Origin: Scatosoma sp045655705
Lineage (GTDB): Bacteria > Bacillota > Clostridia > Christensenellales > Borkfalkiaceae
Direction: 5' to 3'
NCBI GenBank assembly: GCA_045655705.1
Contig: JAZOPU010000021.1
Location: 1 to 29,102, forward strand
DNA length: 29,102 nt
Shown here: piece after piece, positions 1 to 7,733 of the stretch
Numbering within the stretch: the first letter of the stretch is position 1
Layout: each line of letters opens with the position of its first letter
Notes under the pieces: model-generated
What the model was told of the DNA's origin: nothing
Databases searched by the model: none
The model's input: the letters and a program-made list of their open reading frames with translations, nothing else
Translations under genes and position numbers: made by a program

Positions 1-1962
1 GGTGATACGCACGAAGGTACTGCCGTCATGGACTGGATGGCGCAGGAACAAGAACGCGGTATCACGATTACGTCCGCGGCTACGACCTGTATTTGGAAAG
101 GACACCGTTTCAACATTATCGACACCCCGGGACACGTTGACTTCACCGTAGAAGTTGAACGTTCTTTGCGCGTACTCGACGGCGCTGTTGCGACGTTCTG
201 TGCAAAGGGCGGTGTTGAACCCCAATCGGAAACGGTTTGGCGTCAGGCGGATAACTACGGCGTTCCCCGTATTGCGTACGTCAACAAAATGGACATCAAC
301 GGCGCGGACTATTTCCGCGTGGAAAAGATGATCCGTGAAAGACTTGGCGCGAATCCTGTTCCCATCGAACTTCCTATCGGTAAGGAAGAGACCTTCAAGG
401 GTATTATCGACCTTATCAAAATGGAAGCGGAAGTCTACTACGACGATTTGGGTAAGGATTTCCGTAAAGAACCTATTCCTGCGGACATGATGGACGTTGC
501 GAACGAATACAGAGCAAAGCTCATAGAAGAAGCGGCATCCGCTAGCGACGAGCTTATGGAAAAATATTTTGAAGACGGCGACCTTTCCGAAGAAGACATT
601 ATCGCAGGTCTTCGTCAACGTTGTTTGAAAATGGAAGCTATCCCTATGCTTTGCGGATCTTCCTATAAAAACAAAGGCGTTCAATTCTTGCTCGACGCGG
701 TTATCAACTTCCTTCCCAGTCCTTTGGACGTAGAGCACGTGAAAGGTGTAAATCCCGACACGGGCGCAGAAGAAGTGAGAAAGACGTCGGACGACGAGCC
801 GTTTGCAGGTCTTGCGTTCAAGATCGCGACCGACCCGTTCGTTGGCTCGCTTGCATATTTCCGTGCATATTCGGGCGTTTTGTCGGCTGGTTCCTACGTG
901 TATAACTCCACGAAAGAAAAGAAAGAACGCGTTGGACGTTTGGTTCAAATGCACTCCAACGAAAGAAAGGATATTCCCGAAATTTGCTCGGGTGATATCT
1001 GCGCGATCGTAGGTCTTAAATACACGACGACGGGCGACACGCTTTGCGACGAAAAGCATCCCATTATTTTGGAACAAATGGTGTTCCCTGAACCCGTTAT
1101 TCAGCTTTCCCTTGAACCCAAGACCAAAGCTGGTCAAGAAAAAATGACGATGGCGCTTATCAAACTCGCGGAAGAAGACCCCACGTTCAAGACGTATACC
1201 GATCAAGAAACGGGACAAACGATTATCGCGGGTATGGGCGAATTGCACCTTGATATTATCGTAGACAGATTGCTTCGCGAATTCAAAGTAGAAGCGAACG
1301 TCGGCGCACCCCAAGTTGCTTATAGAGAAACGTTCCGCAAAGAAGTGGAGGCAGAAGGTATGTATAAGCGTCAATCGGGTGGTAAAGGTCAATACGGCCA
1401 TTGTACACTTCGCCTTATTCCCCAAGAACCGGGCGCAGGCTATGCGTTTGAAGACGCAACGGTCGGCGGTTCGATTCCCAAAGAATATATCCCTGCTATC
1501 GACAAGGGTATTCAAGAAGCGGCGAAGAACGGTTTCCTTGCAGGTTATGAAATGGTTGACTTCAAAGTCGTTGTATACGACGGTTCTTACCACGAAGTTG
1601 ACTCTTCGGAAATGGCGTTCAAAATTGCAGGTTCGCTCGGTTTTAAAGACGGTATGACGAAAGCAAATCCCGTACTTTTAGAGCCGATCATGAAAGTGCA
1701 AATTATCACGCCCGAAGATTATTTCGGTGACCTTATGGGTAACGTATCCGGTCGTCGTGGTACGATTCTTGGTACGGACGATCGTAACGGCGCGAAGATT
1801 ATCGATGCGGAGATTCCCCTTTCCGAAATGTTCGGTTATGCAACGGAACTTCGTTCGCGTACGCAAGGTCGTGGTCAGTTCACGATGCAATTCGATCATT
1901 ACAGCGAAGTGCCTTCGAGCATTTCCAAGGAAATTATCGAAAAGCGCGGCAAAAAAGACTAA
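1..1962 (+). CDS. fusA: Elongation factor G, 5'-truncated by the window edge
   Basis: This is the translocation GTPase that moves tRNA and mRNA through the ribosome. The frame is open from base 1, where it reads GDTHEGTAVMDWMAQEQERG, the switch I region of EF-G. The true start and the P-loop therefore lie upstream, and the ATG at 28 is only an internal Met. About 653 residues are present of a usual 690 to 700. Visible motifs are RGITIT, DTPGHVD (G3), NKMD (G4), a CGSSYKNKG element typical of EF-G, and the later stretch GQYGHCTLRL of domain IV. The gene ends in TAA. In related bacteria fusA follows rpsL and rpsG, which would be outside the window. tuf follows after 252 bases with its own promoter. 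Identification is certain; nothing looks broken apart from the edge. Confidence 0.98.
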   Translation, partial: GDTHEGTAVMDWMAQEQERGITITSAATTCIWKGHRFNIIDTPGHVDFTVEVERSLRVLDGAVATFCAKGGVEPQSETVWRQADNYGVPRIAYVNKMDINGADYFRVEKMIRERLGANPVPIELPIGKEETFKGIIDLIKMEAEVYYDDLGKDFRKEPIPADMMDVANEYRAKLIEEAASASDELMEKYFEDGDLSEEDIIAGLRQRCLKMEAIPMLCGSSYKNKGVQFLLDAVINFLPSPLDVEHVKGVNPDTGAEEVRKTSDDEPFAGLAFKIATDPFVGSLAYFRAYSGVLSAGSYVYNSTKEKKERVGRLVQMHSNERKDIPEICSGDICAIVGLKYTTTGDTLCDEKHPIILEQMVFPEPVIQLSLEPKTKAGQEKMTMALIKLAEEDPTFKTYTDQETGQTIIAGMGELHLDIIVDRLLREFKVEANVGAPQVAYRETFRKEVEAEGMYKRQSGGKGQYGHCTLRLIPQEPGAGYAFEDATVGGSIPKEYIPAIDKGIQEAAKNGFLAGYEMVDFKVVVYDGSYHEVDSSEMAFKIAGSLGFKDGMTKANPVLLEPIMKVQIITPEDYFGDLMGNVSGRRGTILGTDDRNGAKIIDAEIPLSEMFGYATELRSRTQGRGQFTMQFDHYSEVPSSISKEIIEKRGKKD

Positions 1963-1974
1963 TTTTTGTCTAAA

Positions 1975-2009
1975 TCCGTTTTCCGCCTGAAAAAAGGCGG
2001 AAAAACGGA
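1975..2009 (+). terminator. Hairpin after fusA without a T-tract
   Basis: A 13-base arm (TCCGTTTTCCGCC) faces its complement across an 8-base loop, with one extra A in the 3' arm. It starts 12 bases after the fusA stop codon. No run of T follows on either strand, so it is not a textbook intrinsic terminator. It could be an mRNA 3'-end stabiliser, a weak terminator or a processing site between fusA and tuf. Confidence 0.5.
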
Positions 2010-2049
2010 GGAAATTAAGAAAAATTTTACAAAAACACCTGTAAAACGT

Positions 2050-2078
2050 TTGATAATTTCCAAAATTTACGATATAAT
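2050..2078 (+). promoter_or_regulatory. Sigma-A promoter of tuf
   Basis: The -35 element TTGATA (2050-2055) and the -10 element TATAAT (2073-2078) are separated by 17 bases. Transcription should begin near 2085, giving tuf a leader of about 130 nt. A strong promoter fits a gene for one of the most abundant proteins of the cell. Confidence 0.85.
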
Positions 2079-2085
2079 ATGATTG

Positions 2086-2171
2086 TCCAATTTTTGGACG
2101 TGACGTTATGTCGCAATCATTTGTAAAAATGATAGGTAGCTGCGTCCGATCTCGGATAGGTTATCATTTTT
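2086..2171 (+). promoter_or_regulatory. Structured 5' leader of tuf, possible attenuator
   Basis: Three stems can be drawn. The first is TCCAA/TTGGA around a 3-base loop (2086-2098). The second is GTGAC/GTCGC around a 5-base loop (about 2101-2114). The third is a 10-bp outer stem, AAAAATGATA (2125-2134) with TATCATTTTT (2162-2171), enclosing a nested TCCG/CGGA hairpin (2145-2156). The last structure ends in five T, so it resembles an attenuator, although its stem is AT-rich. I do not recognise a known riboswitch class or a T-box. Regulation by this leader is inference from the fold. Confidence 0.45.
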
Positions 2172-2214
2172 AAATCAATAAAAAATATTTATAAGAAAAT
2201 CGGAGGATTTTAAA

Positions 2215-3435
2215 ATGGCTAAAGCTAAATTTGAAAGAAGCAAACCCCACGTTAACATTGGTACGGTTGGCCACGTTGACCACGGTAAAACGACTTTGAC
2301 CGCAGCTATCACGATGGTAATGGCAGCTCGCGGCGGTGCTGAAAAAATGAGATACGACGAAATCGATAAAGCTCCCGAAGAAAGAGCACGTGGTATCACA
2401 ATCAACACGGCGCACGTTGAATATCAAACGGAAGCACGTCACTATGCACACGTTGACTGCCCGGGACACGCTGACTACGTTAAAAACATGATCACGGGTG
2501 CTGCACAAATGGACGGTGCTATCCTTGTTTGTGCTGCTACGGACGGTCCTATGCCCCAAACGCGTGAGCACATCTTGCTTGCTCGTCAGGTAGGCGTTCC
2601 TTATATCGTTGTATTCATGAACAAGACCGACCTTGTTGACGACGAAGAACTTCTTGAACTCGTTGAAATGGATATCAGAGACTTGCTCTCTTCCTACGAC
2701 TTCCCCGGCGACGATATTCCCGTTATCCGTGGTTCCGCTCTCAAAGCACTCGAAGTTGCAAGCTCGGATAAACCCGCTGCTGAAATTATCGCTGATCCCG
2801 CTGTTGCTCCTATCCTTGAACTTATGGACGCAGTTGACAGCTATATCCCTACGCCTGCTCGTGATGCAGACAAACCTTTCCTTCTTCCCGTAGAAGACGT
2901 GTTCACGATTTCTGGTCGTGGTACGGTTGCTACCGGTCGTATCGAAAGAGGTGTTGCGCACGTTGGTGATCCCGCGGAAATCGTTGGTTTGATCGACAAA
3001 CCCATGAGCACGACGCTTACCGGTCTTGAAATGTTCCACAAGCTCCTTGACGAAGCGCAAGCGGGCGACAACGTTGGTGCGTTGCTCCGTGGTATCAACA
3101 GAACGGATATCCAAAAAGGTCAAGTTATCGCGAAACCTGGTACGGTTGCTACGGGTACGAAGTTCACCGCACAAGTTTACGTTTTGACGAAAGACGAAGG
3201 TGGCCGTCACACGGCATTCTTCAACAACTATAGACCTCAATTCTTCATTCGTACGACGGACGTTACGGGTAAGATCAACCTTCCCGAAGGCGTTGAAATG
3301 GTTATGCCCGGCGACCACATCGATATGACCGTTGAGCTTATCAAACCCGTTGCGCTTGAAAAAGGTCTTAAATTCGCTATCCGTGAAGGCGGTAGAACGG
3401 TTGGTTCCGGTTCGATCGTTGACGTTATCGAATAA
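2215..3435 (+). CDS. tuf: Elongation factor Tu
   Basis: This GTPase delivers aminoacyl-tRNA to the ribosomal A site. The 406 residues carry GHVDHGKTTLTAAIT (P-loop, near residue 20), RGITI (switch I), DCPGHADY (G3), NKTD (G4) and GSALKALE (G5). Domain II and III blocks such as GRGTVATGRIERG and FFIRTTDVTG are intact, as is the C-terminal FAIREGGRTVGSG. Asn-Lys-Thr-Asp replaces the more common NKCD or NKVD, a mild change. The start is the ATG six or more bases after GGAGG (2202-2206). It is the only tuf copy visible here. A 13-bp terminator follows, so it is probably a single-gene transcript. Confidence 0.99.
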   Translation: MAKAKFERSKPHVNIGTVGHVDHGKTTLTAAITMVMAARGGAEKMRYDEIDKAPEERARGITINTAHVEYQTEARHYAHVDCPGHADYVKNMITGAAQMDGAILVCAATDGPMPQTREHILLARQVGVPYIVVFMNKTDLVDDEELLELVEMDIRDLLSSYDFPGDDIPVIRGSALKALEVASSDKPAAEIIADPAVAPILELMDAVDSYIPTPARDADKPFLLPVEDVFTISGRGTVATGRIERGVAHVGDPAEIVGLIDKPMSTTLTGLEMFHKLLDEAQAGDNVGALLRGINRTDIQKGQVIAKPGTVATGTKFTAQVYVLTKDEGGRHTAFFNNYRPQFFIRTTDVTGKINLPEGVEMVMPGDHIDMTVELIKPVALEKGLKFAIREGGRTVGSGSIVDVIE

Positions 3436-3457
3436 TAACCTGCAAAATAGCAAAGTT

Positions 3458-3490
3458 AAAGTAGCTTATCTTTGGATAGGCTACTTTTTT
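3458..3490 (+). terminator. Intrinsic terminator of tuf
   Basis: AAAGTAGC (3458-3465) pairs with GCTACTTT, and TTATC/GATAG extends the stem to 13 bp around a TTTG loop. It runs straight into six T. This is a standard Rho-independent terminator for the plus strand. Confidence 0.9.
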
Positions 3491-3491
3491 C

Positions 3492-3520
3492 TTGCGTTTT
3501 TTATAAAAAAGCGATATAAT
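3492..3520 (+). promoter_or_regulatory. Promoter of the RluA-type gene
   Basis: TTGCGT (3492-3497), a 17-base spacer and a perfect TATAAT (3515-3520) sit right after the tuf terminator. The predicted start near 3527 gives a leader of about 19 nt that contains the AAGGAG ribosome binding site. Confidence 0.7.
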
Positions 3521-3545
3521 AGAAAGAGAAAAAAGGAGATAGGAT

Positions 3546-4370
3546 ATGTTGGAGCTGATATGTGATCAAGAACAAACACTCAAAACGTTCACGGAAAACA
3601 ACTATGCCCAAGCTTCTTTTTTTTGGGGACAGCTTTTAAAGAGCAAAGATATCAAAGTCAACGGCAAAAAGACGGGCTCGGATATACTTTTGCATTCGGG
3701 GGATAGCGTTTGTTATTATCTCACGCAAAAGCAAGCGGACAAGCCTGCCTTTTTTGAGGTTTATACCGACGAGAATTTCTTAATTGTTGATAAGGAAAGC
3801 GGTGTAAACGCCGAAGCGGTGTATGCGGAGCTACACCGTAGAAACGCGGAATGCAAGTTTATCCACCGCTTGGATAGAAACACCCGCGGGCTTATGGTGT
3901 TTGCGTTAAACGAAAAAGCGGAAACGTCGCTGTTGAACGCATTTAAAAATCGGTTGGTGGAAAAGAAATACCACGCGCTTTGTTTGGGTAATTTTAAAAA
4001 ACAAACGGATATTCTCACCGCCTATTTAAAAAAGGACGAAAAAAACGCACTCGTCAAAATTTATGATAAAAAAACGGACGGCGCGGAAAAAATTGTCACG
4101 GAATATGCAGTTTTGAATAAAGACGGCGCGTTTTCCAAAGCGGAAATCACTTTGCATACAGGCAAAACGCATCAAATCCGCGCGCATTTGGCGCATATTT
4201 CCTGCCCGATCGTGGGGGATATGAAATACGGCGATACCATACAAAATAAAAAATACGGCGTATCTCGGCAATGCTTGGTGGCAAAAACGTTACGGTTTTG
4301 TTTGGACGGCGAGTTTGCGTATATGAATGAGAAAATCTTTTCGTCGGGATTTGAAGCGGAATTGCCTTAA
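3546..4370 (+). CDS. RluA-family RNA pseudouridine synthase
   Basis: This enzyme converts specific uridines of rRNA or tRNA to pseudouridine. The first 60 or so residues look like an S4-type RNA-binding domain (SKDIKVNGKKTGSDILLHSGD). The catalytic domain holds HRLDRNTRG with the nucleophile Asp110, and later GKTHQIRAHLAHI followed by PIVGDMKYG, both RluA hallmarks. The length of 274 residues is normal for the shorter Firmicutes members. The exact target uridine cannot be told, so no symbol is given. The start is the ATG with AAGGAG at 3533-3538. It is transcribed towards the LysR-type gene; the two stop codons are 31 bases apart. Family is sure, substrate is not. Confidence 0.93.
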   Translation: MLELICDQEQTLKTFTENNYAQASFFWGQLLKSKDIKVNGKKTGSDILLHSGDSVCYYLTQKQADKPAFFEVYTDENFLIVDKESGVNAEAVYAELHRRNAECKFIHRLDRNTRGLMVFALNEKAETSLLNAFKNRLVEKKYHALCLGNFKKQTDILTAYLKKDEKNALVKIYDKKTDGAEKIVTEYAVLNKDGAFSKAEITLHTGKTHQIRAHLAHISCPIVGDMKYGDTIQNKKYGVSRQCLVAKTLRFCLDGEFAYMNEKIFSSGFEAELP

Positions 4371-4396
4371 AAAACCGCCCCGCAAAGCGGGACGGT
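4369..4396 (-). terminator. Terminator of the LysR-type gene on the minus strand
   Basis: On the minus strand ACCGTCCCGC, a TTT loop and GCGGGGCGGT form a 10-bp stem with one mismatch, followed by six T (plus-strand 4369-4374). The T-run lies only on the minus-strand side, so the element mainly ends the regulator transcript. It may also stop RluA messages less efficiently. Confidence 0.8.
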
Positions 4397-4401
4397 GAAA
4401 A

Positions 4402-5271
4402 TTAGTCGTTTTTAGGCGGGTCGAAACGGTTCTCCAAAAACCGCTTGATGTCGTAGCCCTGTTTATAAATGAGATAGGTCGTAATCTTAGGCGCGGTGAA
4501 ATCTTTGAGCGATACTTCTTCGAGTGCACCGCTGTCCAGCTTATCCTTGACCAGCTTATACGGCAGGAAGGAATAACCAAGCCCGTTTTCAAGATAGGGC
4601 AAAAGCTTGGAAGAATTGTCCACGTCCAAACGGAAAATGTGGTTTTTGGGGAATAAACTTCTAATAAATACGCCCGCTTCACTCAACGTGAGATCGCACA
4701 TAAGATAGGGCAGTTTGGAAAGTTGCGTTTTGTTTACGCCGTCGGGGTGGTCGTTTTTACCCTTACCGCAAACAAGAACAACGCGGTCAACGTCGTAGAT
4801 ATCGCACACGTAGCCTTGCCGTTTGAGCGGTACGGCGGAAAAGACCATATCGAGCATATTGTCTTGTAACGACTGAATGAGATCGAGCGAGTGCCCCAGC
4901 ATCACGTTGATAGACGTGAGTGAGTTATCTTTCAAACACTCGTCCACAAGCGGTTTCACGTACACTTCATAGGTGGCGTTGATTGCCCCGATAGAAAACT
5001 TACGACTGTGTGAAGATAACGCGTTCATCTCGTCGATAGAAGAGTCTTGCAGTTCGAGAATACGCTCCGCATAGCGCAAAAAAATTTCACCCGCTTCGGT
5101 GAGTGTAACCGTTTTCGAACCACGGGAAAATAAGCGTTTCCCCACTTCCTTTTCCAACTCGCTGATACGGTTGGTAACAGTGGATTGCGCAATGAACAAC
5201 TGCTCGGCTGCGAGCGTGAAATTCTTAACTTTGGATAAGAATATAAAAGTTTTGAGTTCTTCGGTGTTCAT
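4402..5271 (-). CDS. LysR-type transcriptional regulator
   Basis: This 289-residue DNA-binding regulator has the usual LysR plan. An N-terminal winged helix-turn-helix spans residues 1 to 60 (FTLAAEQLFIAQSTVTNRISELEKE contains the recognition helix, then LFSRGSKTVTLTEAG). A linker helix and a periplasmic-binding-like co-inducer domain follow from about residue 90 to the end. The start at 5271 gives the conserved MNTEELKTFIFL opening. The gene is divergent from the yggS unit and the two share 120 bases of upstream sequence, so it may control that unit, itself, or both. The inducer is not readable from sequence. It ends convergent with the pseudouridine synthase gene. Confidence 0.95.
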   Translation of the reverse strand: MNTEELKTFIFLSKVKNFTLAAEQLFIAQSTVTNRISELEKEVGKRLFSRGSKTVTLTEAGEIFLRYAERILELQDSSIDEMNALSSHSRKFSIGAINATYEVYVKPLVDECLKDNSLTSINVMLGHSLDLIQSLQDNMLDMVFSAVPLKRQGYVCDIYDVDRVVLVCGKGKNDHPDGVNKTQLSKLPYLMCDLTLSEAGVFIRSLFPKNHIFRLDVDNSSKLLPYLENGLGYSFLPYKLVKDKLDSGALEEVSLKDFTAPKITTYLIYKQGYDIKRFLENRFDPPKND

Positions 5272-5279
5272 AGAAAAAA

Positions 5280-5309
5280 TTGATAATCCTTATCGATATT
5301 ATCTATTAT
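5280..5309 (+). promoter_or_regulatory. Candidate promoter of the yggS unit
   Basis: TTGATA (5280-5285), an 18-base spacer and TATTAT (5304-5309) form a plausible plus-strand promoter, giving a leader of about 75 nt. It overlaps the candidate regulator site at 5282-5303. A perfect TTGACA at 5357-5362 lies closer to the gene but has no -10 element at a workable distance. Confidence 0.45.
5282..5303. promoter_or_regulatory. Candidate LysR-type operator between divergent genes
   Basis: GATAAT (5282-5287) and ATTATC (5298-5303) form an inverted repeat with a 10-base centre. It sits between the regulator gene and the yggS unit and overlaps the plus-strand -35 and -10 elements. LysR-type proteins usually bind AT-rich interrupted palindromes in just such places and repress their own gene. 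The assignment is inference. Confidence 0.4.
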
Positions 5310-5313
5310 AACA

Positions 5314-5342
5314 ATTATAACGCGAAGAAAAAGAAAAAGCAA
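5314..5342 (-). promoter_or_regulatory. Candidate promoter of the LysR-type gene (minus strand)
   Basis: On the minus strand TTGCTT (plus 5337-5342), a 17-base spacer and TATAAT (plus 5314-5319) form a promoter. A second TATAAT lies at 5305-5310. Transcription would start near 5307, just ahead of the inverted repeat at 5282-5303, which would then block the regulator's own transcript when bound. Confidence 0.5.
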
Positions 5343-5391
5343 CTAAAAAAACGGCATTGACAAAAAATTTTTATAAAACGGAGAGAGAAAA

Positions 5392-6066
5392 ATGATCACG
5401 GAAAACGTGCAAAAAATAAAAGTAGAAATTGCAGGCGGAAACGCTTATGGGGAACGAGTTACGCTTGTGGCGGCGATCAAAATGCAAACCGCGGATGCGG
5501 TCAATCAAGCGATTGCGGCGGGGGTAGACGCGGTGGCGGAAAATAAACCGCAAGAATTTCGCGATAAAAATGCGTTGATTGCGCCTTGTCCCCGTCATTT
5601 TATCGGGCATTTACAGACGAATAAAGTCAAATATCTCGTAGGCGAAGTGGAGCTGTTTCACTCGTGCGATCGCGACGGTTTGGCGGAAGAGATCGCCAAG
5701 CAATCGGTGAAAAAAGGCGTCGTGTCTAACGTGCTTGTGCAAGTAAATATCGGTAATGAAGAAAGTAAGGGCGGGTATGATTACGGCGAAACCGCCGAAG
5801 CGGTGGAAAGATTGTCGAAAATGCAAGGCTTGCGCGTGCGCGGGCTTATGGCAATGTTGCCCGATAGCGACGACGAGAACTTACTCCGTACGTTGGCAAA
5901 AAGGATGCGCACGCTCTTTGACGCGTTGAAAAAAGAAAACTCGGAAATGGAATATTTGTCAATGGGTATGAGCGGGGATTACCGTTTGTGCGTGGAAGAA
6001 GGTAGCAATATGATCCGTTTAGGCTCTACGATTTTCGGCGCGAGAGAGTATACTTTGGGGAAATGA
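5392..6066 (+). CDS. YggS/YlmE-family PLP-binding homeostasis protein
   Basis: Members of COG0325 bind pyridoxal phosphate without a known catalytic role and keep PLP and amino-acid pools balanced. The fold is the alanine-racemase N-terminal barrel. The Schiff-base lysine is Lys30 in LVAAIKMQ. HFIGHLQTNKVK, LSMGMSGDY and IRLGSTIFG are the other signatures; the last binds the PLP phosphate. At 224 residues the length is typical. The start is the ATG preceded by GGAGAG (5380-5385). It is the first gene of a tight unit, with only one base before the next start. In many Firmicutes the homologue sits near cell-division genes (sepF, ylmG), which is not the case here. Confidence 0.93.
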   Translation: MITENVQKIKVEIAGGNAYGERVTLVAAIKMQTADAVNQAIAAGVDAVAENKPQEFRDKNALIAPCPRHFIGHLQTNKVKYLVGEVELFHSCDRDGLAEEIAKQSVKKGVVSNVLVQVNIGNEESKGGYDYGETAEAVERLSKMQGLRVRGLMAMLPDSDDENLLRTLAKRMRTLFDALKKENSEMEYLSMGMSGDYRLCVEEGSNMIRLGSTIFGAREYTLGK

Positions 6067-6067
6067 A

Positions 6068-6922
6068 ATGTCGAAAGAAAAAATAACCAAAAAACTATGG
6101 TTTAAGCTGTGCGTGATTTTCGTTGCGGTGATACTATTTATCGGTGCGGTTTTGGGCGTGTTACAGCTTGGGTGCGTATACACGGAAAAATCGTGGGAGC
6201 ATTGGAAACCAAGCTATGAAAAGACGGATATAAAACCGTTGCTATATAAAACCGAGCTAACGCAAGAAGAATATCAAACGCTGTATTATCAAACGGGCTT
6301 TACCAAGCTCGCGATAGACGATTTACGCTCCGAAAACCAACACGGGCGCATTTTGGAAATGCAGGAATTTTTATTTGAAGAGCACGAGCTGATCGTGGAC
6401 CATTTCGCGCCCTTTACCTATATCGAAGAAATCGACGGTTACGCGCCCATGGCAATTTTACGCGACGGCGATATTATCGTTTCCGCGACCACGCGCGTGT
6501 CGTGGTGGCGATACGGGCATGCAGCGCTCGTAACAAACGGTAAGGGAAACAGAATCGTCGAATCGCTTTCGCCGGGAATCAATAGCGAAGCGGGCAACGC
6601 ACGTTCGTTTGCAGATTTTGAAAATTTTATGATACTGCGTCCAAAAGCGAGCGAAGAGATTAAAGCGCAAGTCGTGGAATATGCGGAAGAAAACTTGATT
6701 GATCTTCCCTATCAAATGACGACGGGGATTTTTTCAAGAAAGAAAGCGGAAACGATCAAGAGAACGCAATGCGCGCATCTTGTTTGGCATTCTTATTATA
6801 AGTTCGGTATTGATTTGGATAGTAACGGCGGGTTGATTGTCAAACCGCAAGATATCGCGCTTTCCGAGCACGTGGAAGTGGTGCAAGCGTTCGGGTTTAA
6901 TTTAGAAACCTTATGGAGCTGA
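6068..6922 (+). CDS. Membrane-anchored YiiX/YycO-like cysteine hydrolase (permuted NlpC/P60 fold)
   Basis: The 284-residue protein starts with a basic stretch and one membrane segment (about residues 11 to 34), so the rest is probably outside the cell. From residue 133 it shows the circularly permuted papain-like order: GDIIVS, then RYGHAALV with His151, and later TQCAHLVWHSYYKFG with Cys235. His before Cys is the mark of the YiiX/YycO group of the NlpC/P60 superfamily. Such enzymes may cut peptide, amide or ester bonds in the envelope; the substrate is unknown. Residues 40 to 130 form a helical region I do not recognise. The gene starts one base after the yggS stop and is followed after two bases by the dehydrogenase gene, so the three are surely cotranscribed. 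Confidence 0.8.
   Translation: MSKEKITKKLWFKLCVIFVAVILFIGAVLGVLQLGCVYTEKSWEHWKPSYEKTDIKPLLYKTELTQEEYQTLYYQTGFTKLAIDDLRSENQHGRILEMQEFLFEEHELIVDHFAPFTYIEEIDGYAPMAILRDGDIIVSATTRVSWWRYGHAALVTNGKGNRIVESLSPGINSEAGNARSFADFENFMILRPKASEEIKAQVVEYAEENLIDLPYQMTTGIFSRKKAETIKRTQCAHLVWHSYYKFGIDLDSNGGLIVKPQDIALSEHVEVVQAFGFNLETLWS
6915..6918 (+). promoter_or_regulatory. Ribosome binding site that fixes the dehydrogenase start
   Basis: GGAG lies inside the end of the hydrolase gene, six bases before the ATG at 6925. The earlier in-frame ATG at 6913 has no such site and lies before it, so 6925 is preferred. Confidence 0.7.
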
Positions 6923-6924
6923 CA

Positions 6925-7722
6925 ATGAATAATCATTCTTACGCGCTCGTTACGGGCGCAACGGGCGGGCTTGGAAAAGCGTTTGCCTACAAAATAGCAA
7001 AGCAGGGAACACCCTTGTTTTTGACGGGCAGGAGTGAAGAAAAACTGCTTGCGTTGCAAAAAGAGCTTGCAGAAAAATACCCCGACGTTCCTACGCTCAT
7101 ATTTCCCGCCGATTTAACGAAAGAGATGGACAGGTATGCGTTGAACGAAAAACTAACCACGGCACACGTAAGCATATCCTTGCTTGTCAACGTTGCAGGG
7201 GCGGATATACAAAAAGCGTTTTGTGCGTATACGCAAGAGAAAATCACCTTTCAATGTCGAGTGAATTTCGAGGCGGCGGTAAGCCTTTGCAAGATTGCGA
7301 TTGATCAGCGTGCCGAGCGATTAGAGATAGTAAATATATCTTCCGTTTCGGGGATATATCCTATGCCGTATTTCGCGATTTACAGCGCGACGAAGTCCGC
7401 GCTTACGAATTTTTCCCTTTCTCTTCGCGAAGAAATGAAAGACAAAAACGTGGCGGTTACGGCTGTTTTGCCCGGGGCAATGCCTACGCGAGAAGACGTG
7501 AAAGCACAGATCAAAGGTCAGGGGCTTTGGGGTAAGCTGGCGGTGAAATCCCCCGAATGGGTGGCAAGCTACGCACTCAAAGCGGTACGAAAAAATAAAC
7601 GAAAGGTAATCCCTGGGTTTTGGAATAAGGTTATGCAAAAGGGCACGGCAATACTTCCGCTTTCGTGGAAATTGCGCTTTATTGCAAAACGTTGGAGCAA
7701 AATTACAAAAGACGCATTTTAA
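6925..7722 (+). CDS. Short-chain dehydrogenase/reductase
   Basis: This is a classical SDR of 265 residues that oxidises or reduces an alcohol or carbonyl with NAD(P). The cofactor motif is TGATGGLGKAFA near residue 10, NVAG follows in the middle strand, and the catalytic triad is Ser140, Tyr153 and Lys157 (YSATK). The segment after the active site ends in basic residues (RFIAKRWSKITKD). Members of this kind, related to the YqjQ/DltE group, often act on lipids or sugars, but the substrate cannot be read here. The start at 6925 is chosen because GGAG lies six bases before it. The gene is third in the four-gene unit and its stop codon overlaps the binding site of the lipoprotein gene. Confidence 0.9.
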   Translation: MNNHSYALVTGATGGLGKAFAYKIAKQGTPLFLTGRSEEKLLALQKELAEKYPDVPTLIFPADLTKEMDRYALNEKLTTAHVSISLLVNVAGADIQKAFCAYTQEKITFQCRVNFEAAVSLCKIAIDQRAERLEIVNISSVSGIYPMPYFAIYSATKSALTNFSLSLREEMKDKNVAVTAVLPGAMPTREDVKAQIKGQGLWGKLAVKSPEWVASYALKAVRKNKRKVIPGFWNKVMQKGTAILPLSWKLRFIAKRWSKITKDAF

Positions 7723-7727
7723 AGGAG
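7721..7727 (+). promoter_or_regulatory. Ribosome binding site that fixes the lipoprotein start
   Basis: AAAGGAG overlaps the stop codon of the dehydrogenase gene and lies six bases before the ATG at 7734. The frame is open further upstream, but only this start gives a signal peptide at the N-terminus. Confidence 0.8.
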
Positions 7728-7733
7728 TACGAT

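Noticed and set aside
28..1962. ATG at 28 as a full-length EF-G start
   Set aside because: The frame and the EF-G homology continue to base 1; the P-loop is missing, so the gene is cut by the window edge.
2170..3453. Open frame of 427 codons on the minus strand opposite tuf
   Set aside because: Antisense of EF-Tu; biased composition and no recognisable motif. Codon bias of a highly expressed gene often leaves such frames open.
5357..5377. TTGACA followed by TATAAA as the yggS promoter
   Set aside because: The spacer is only nine bases, too short for sigma-A.
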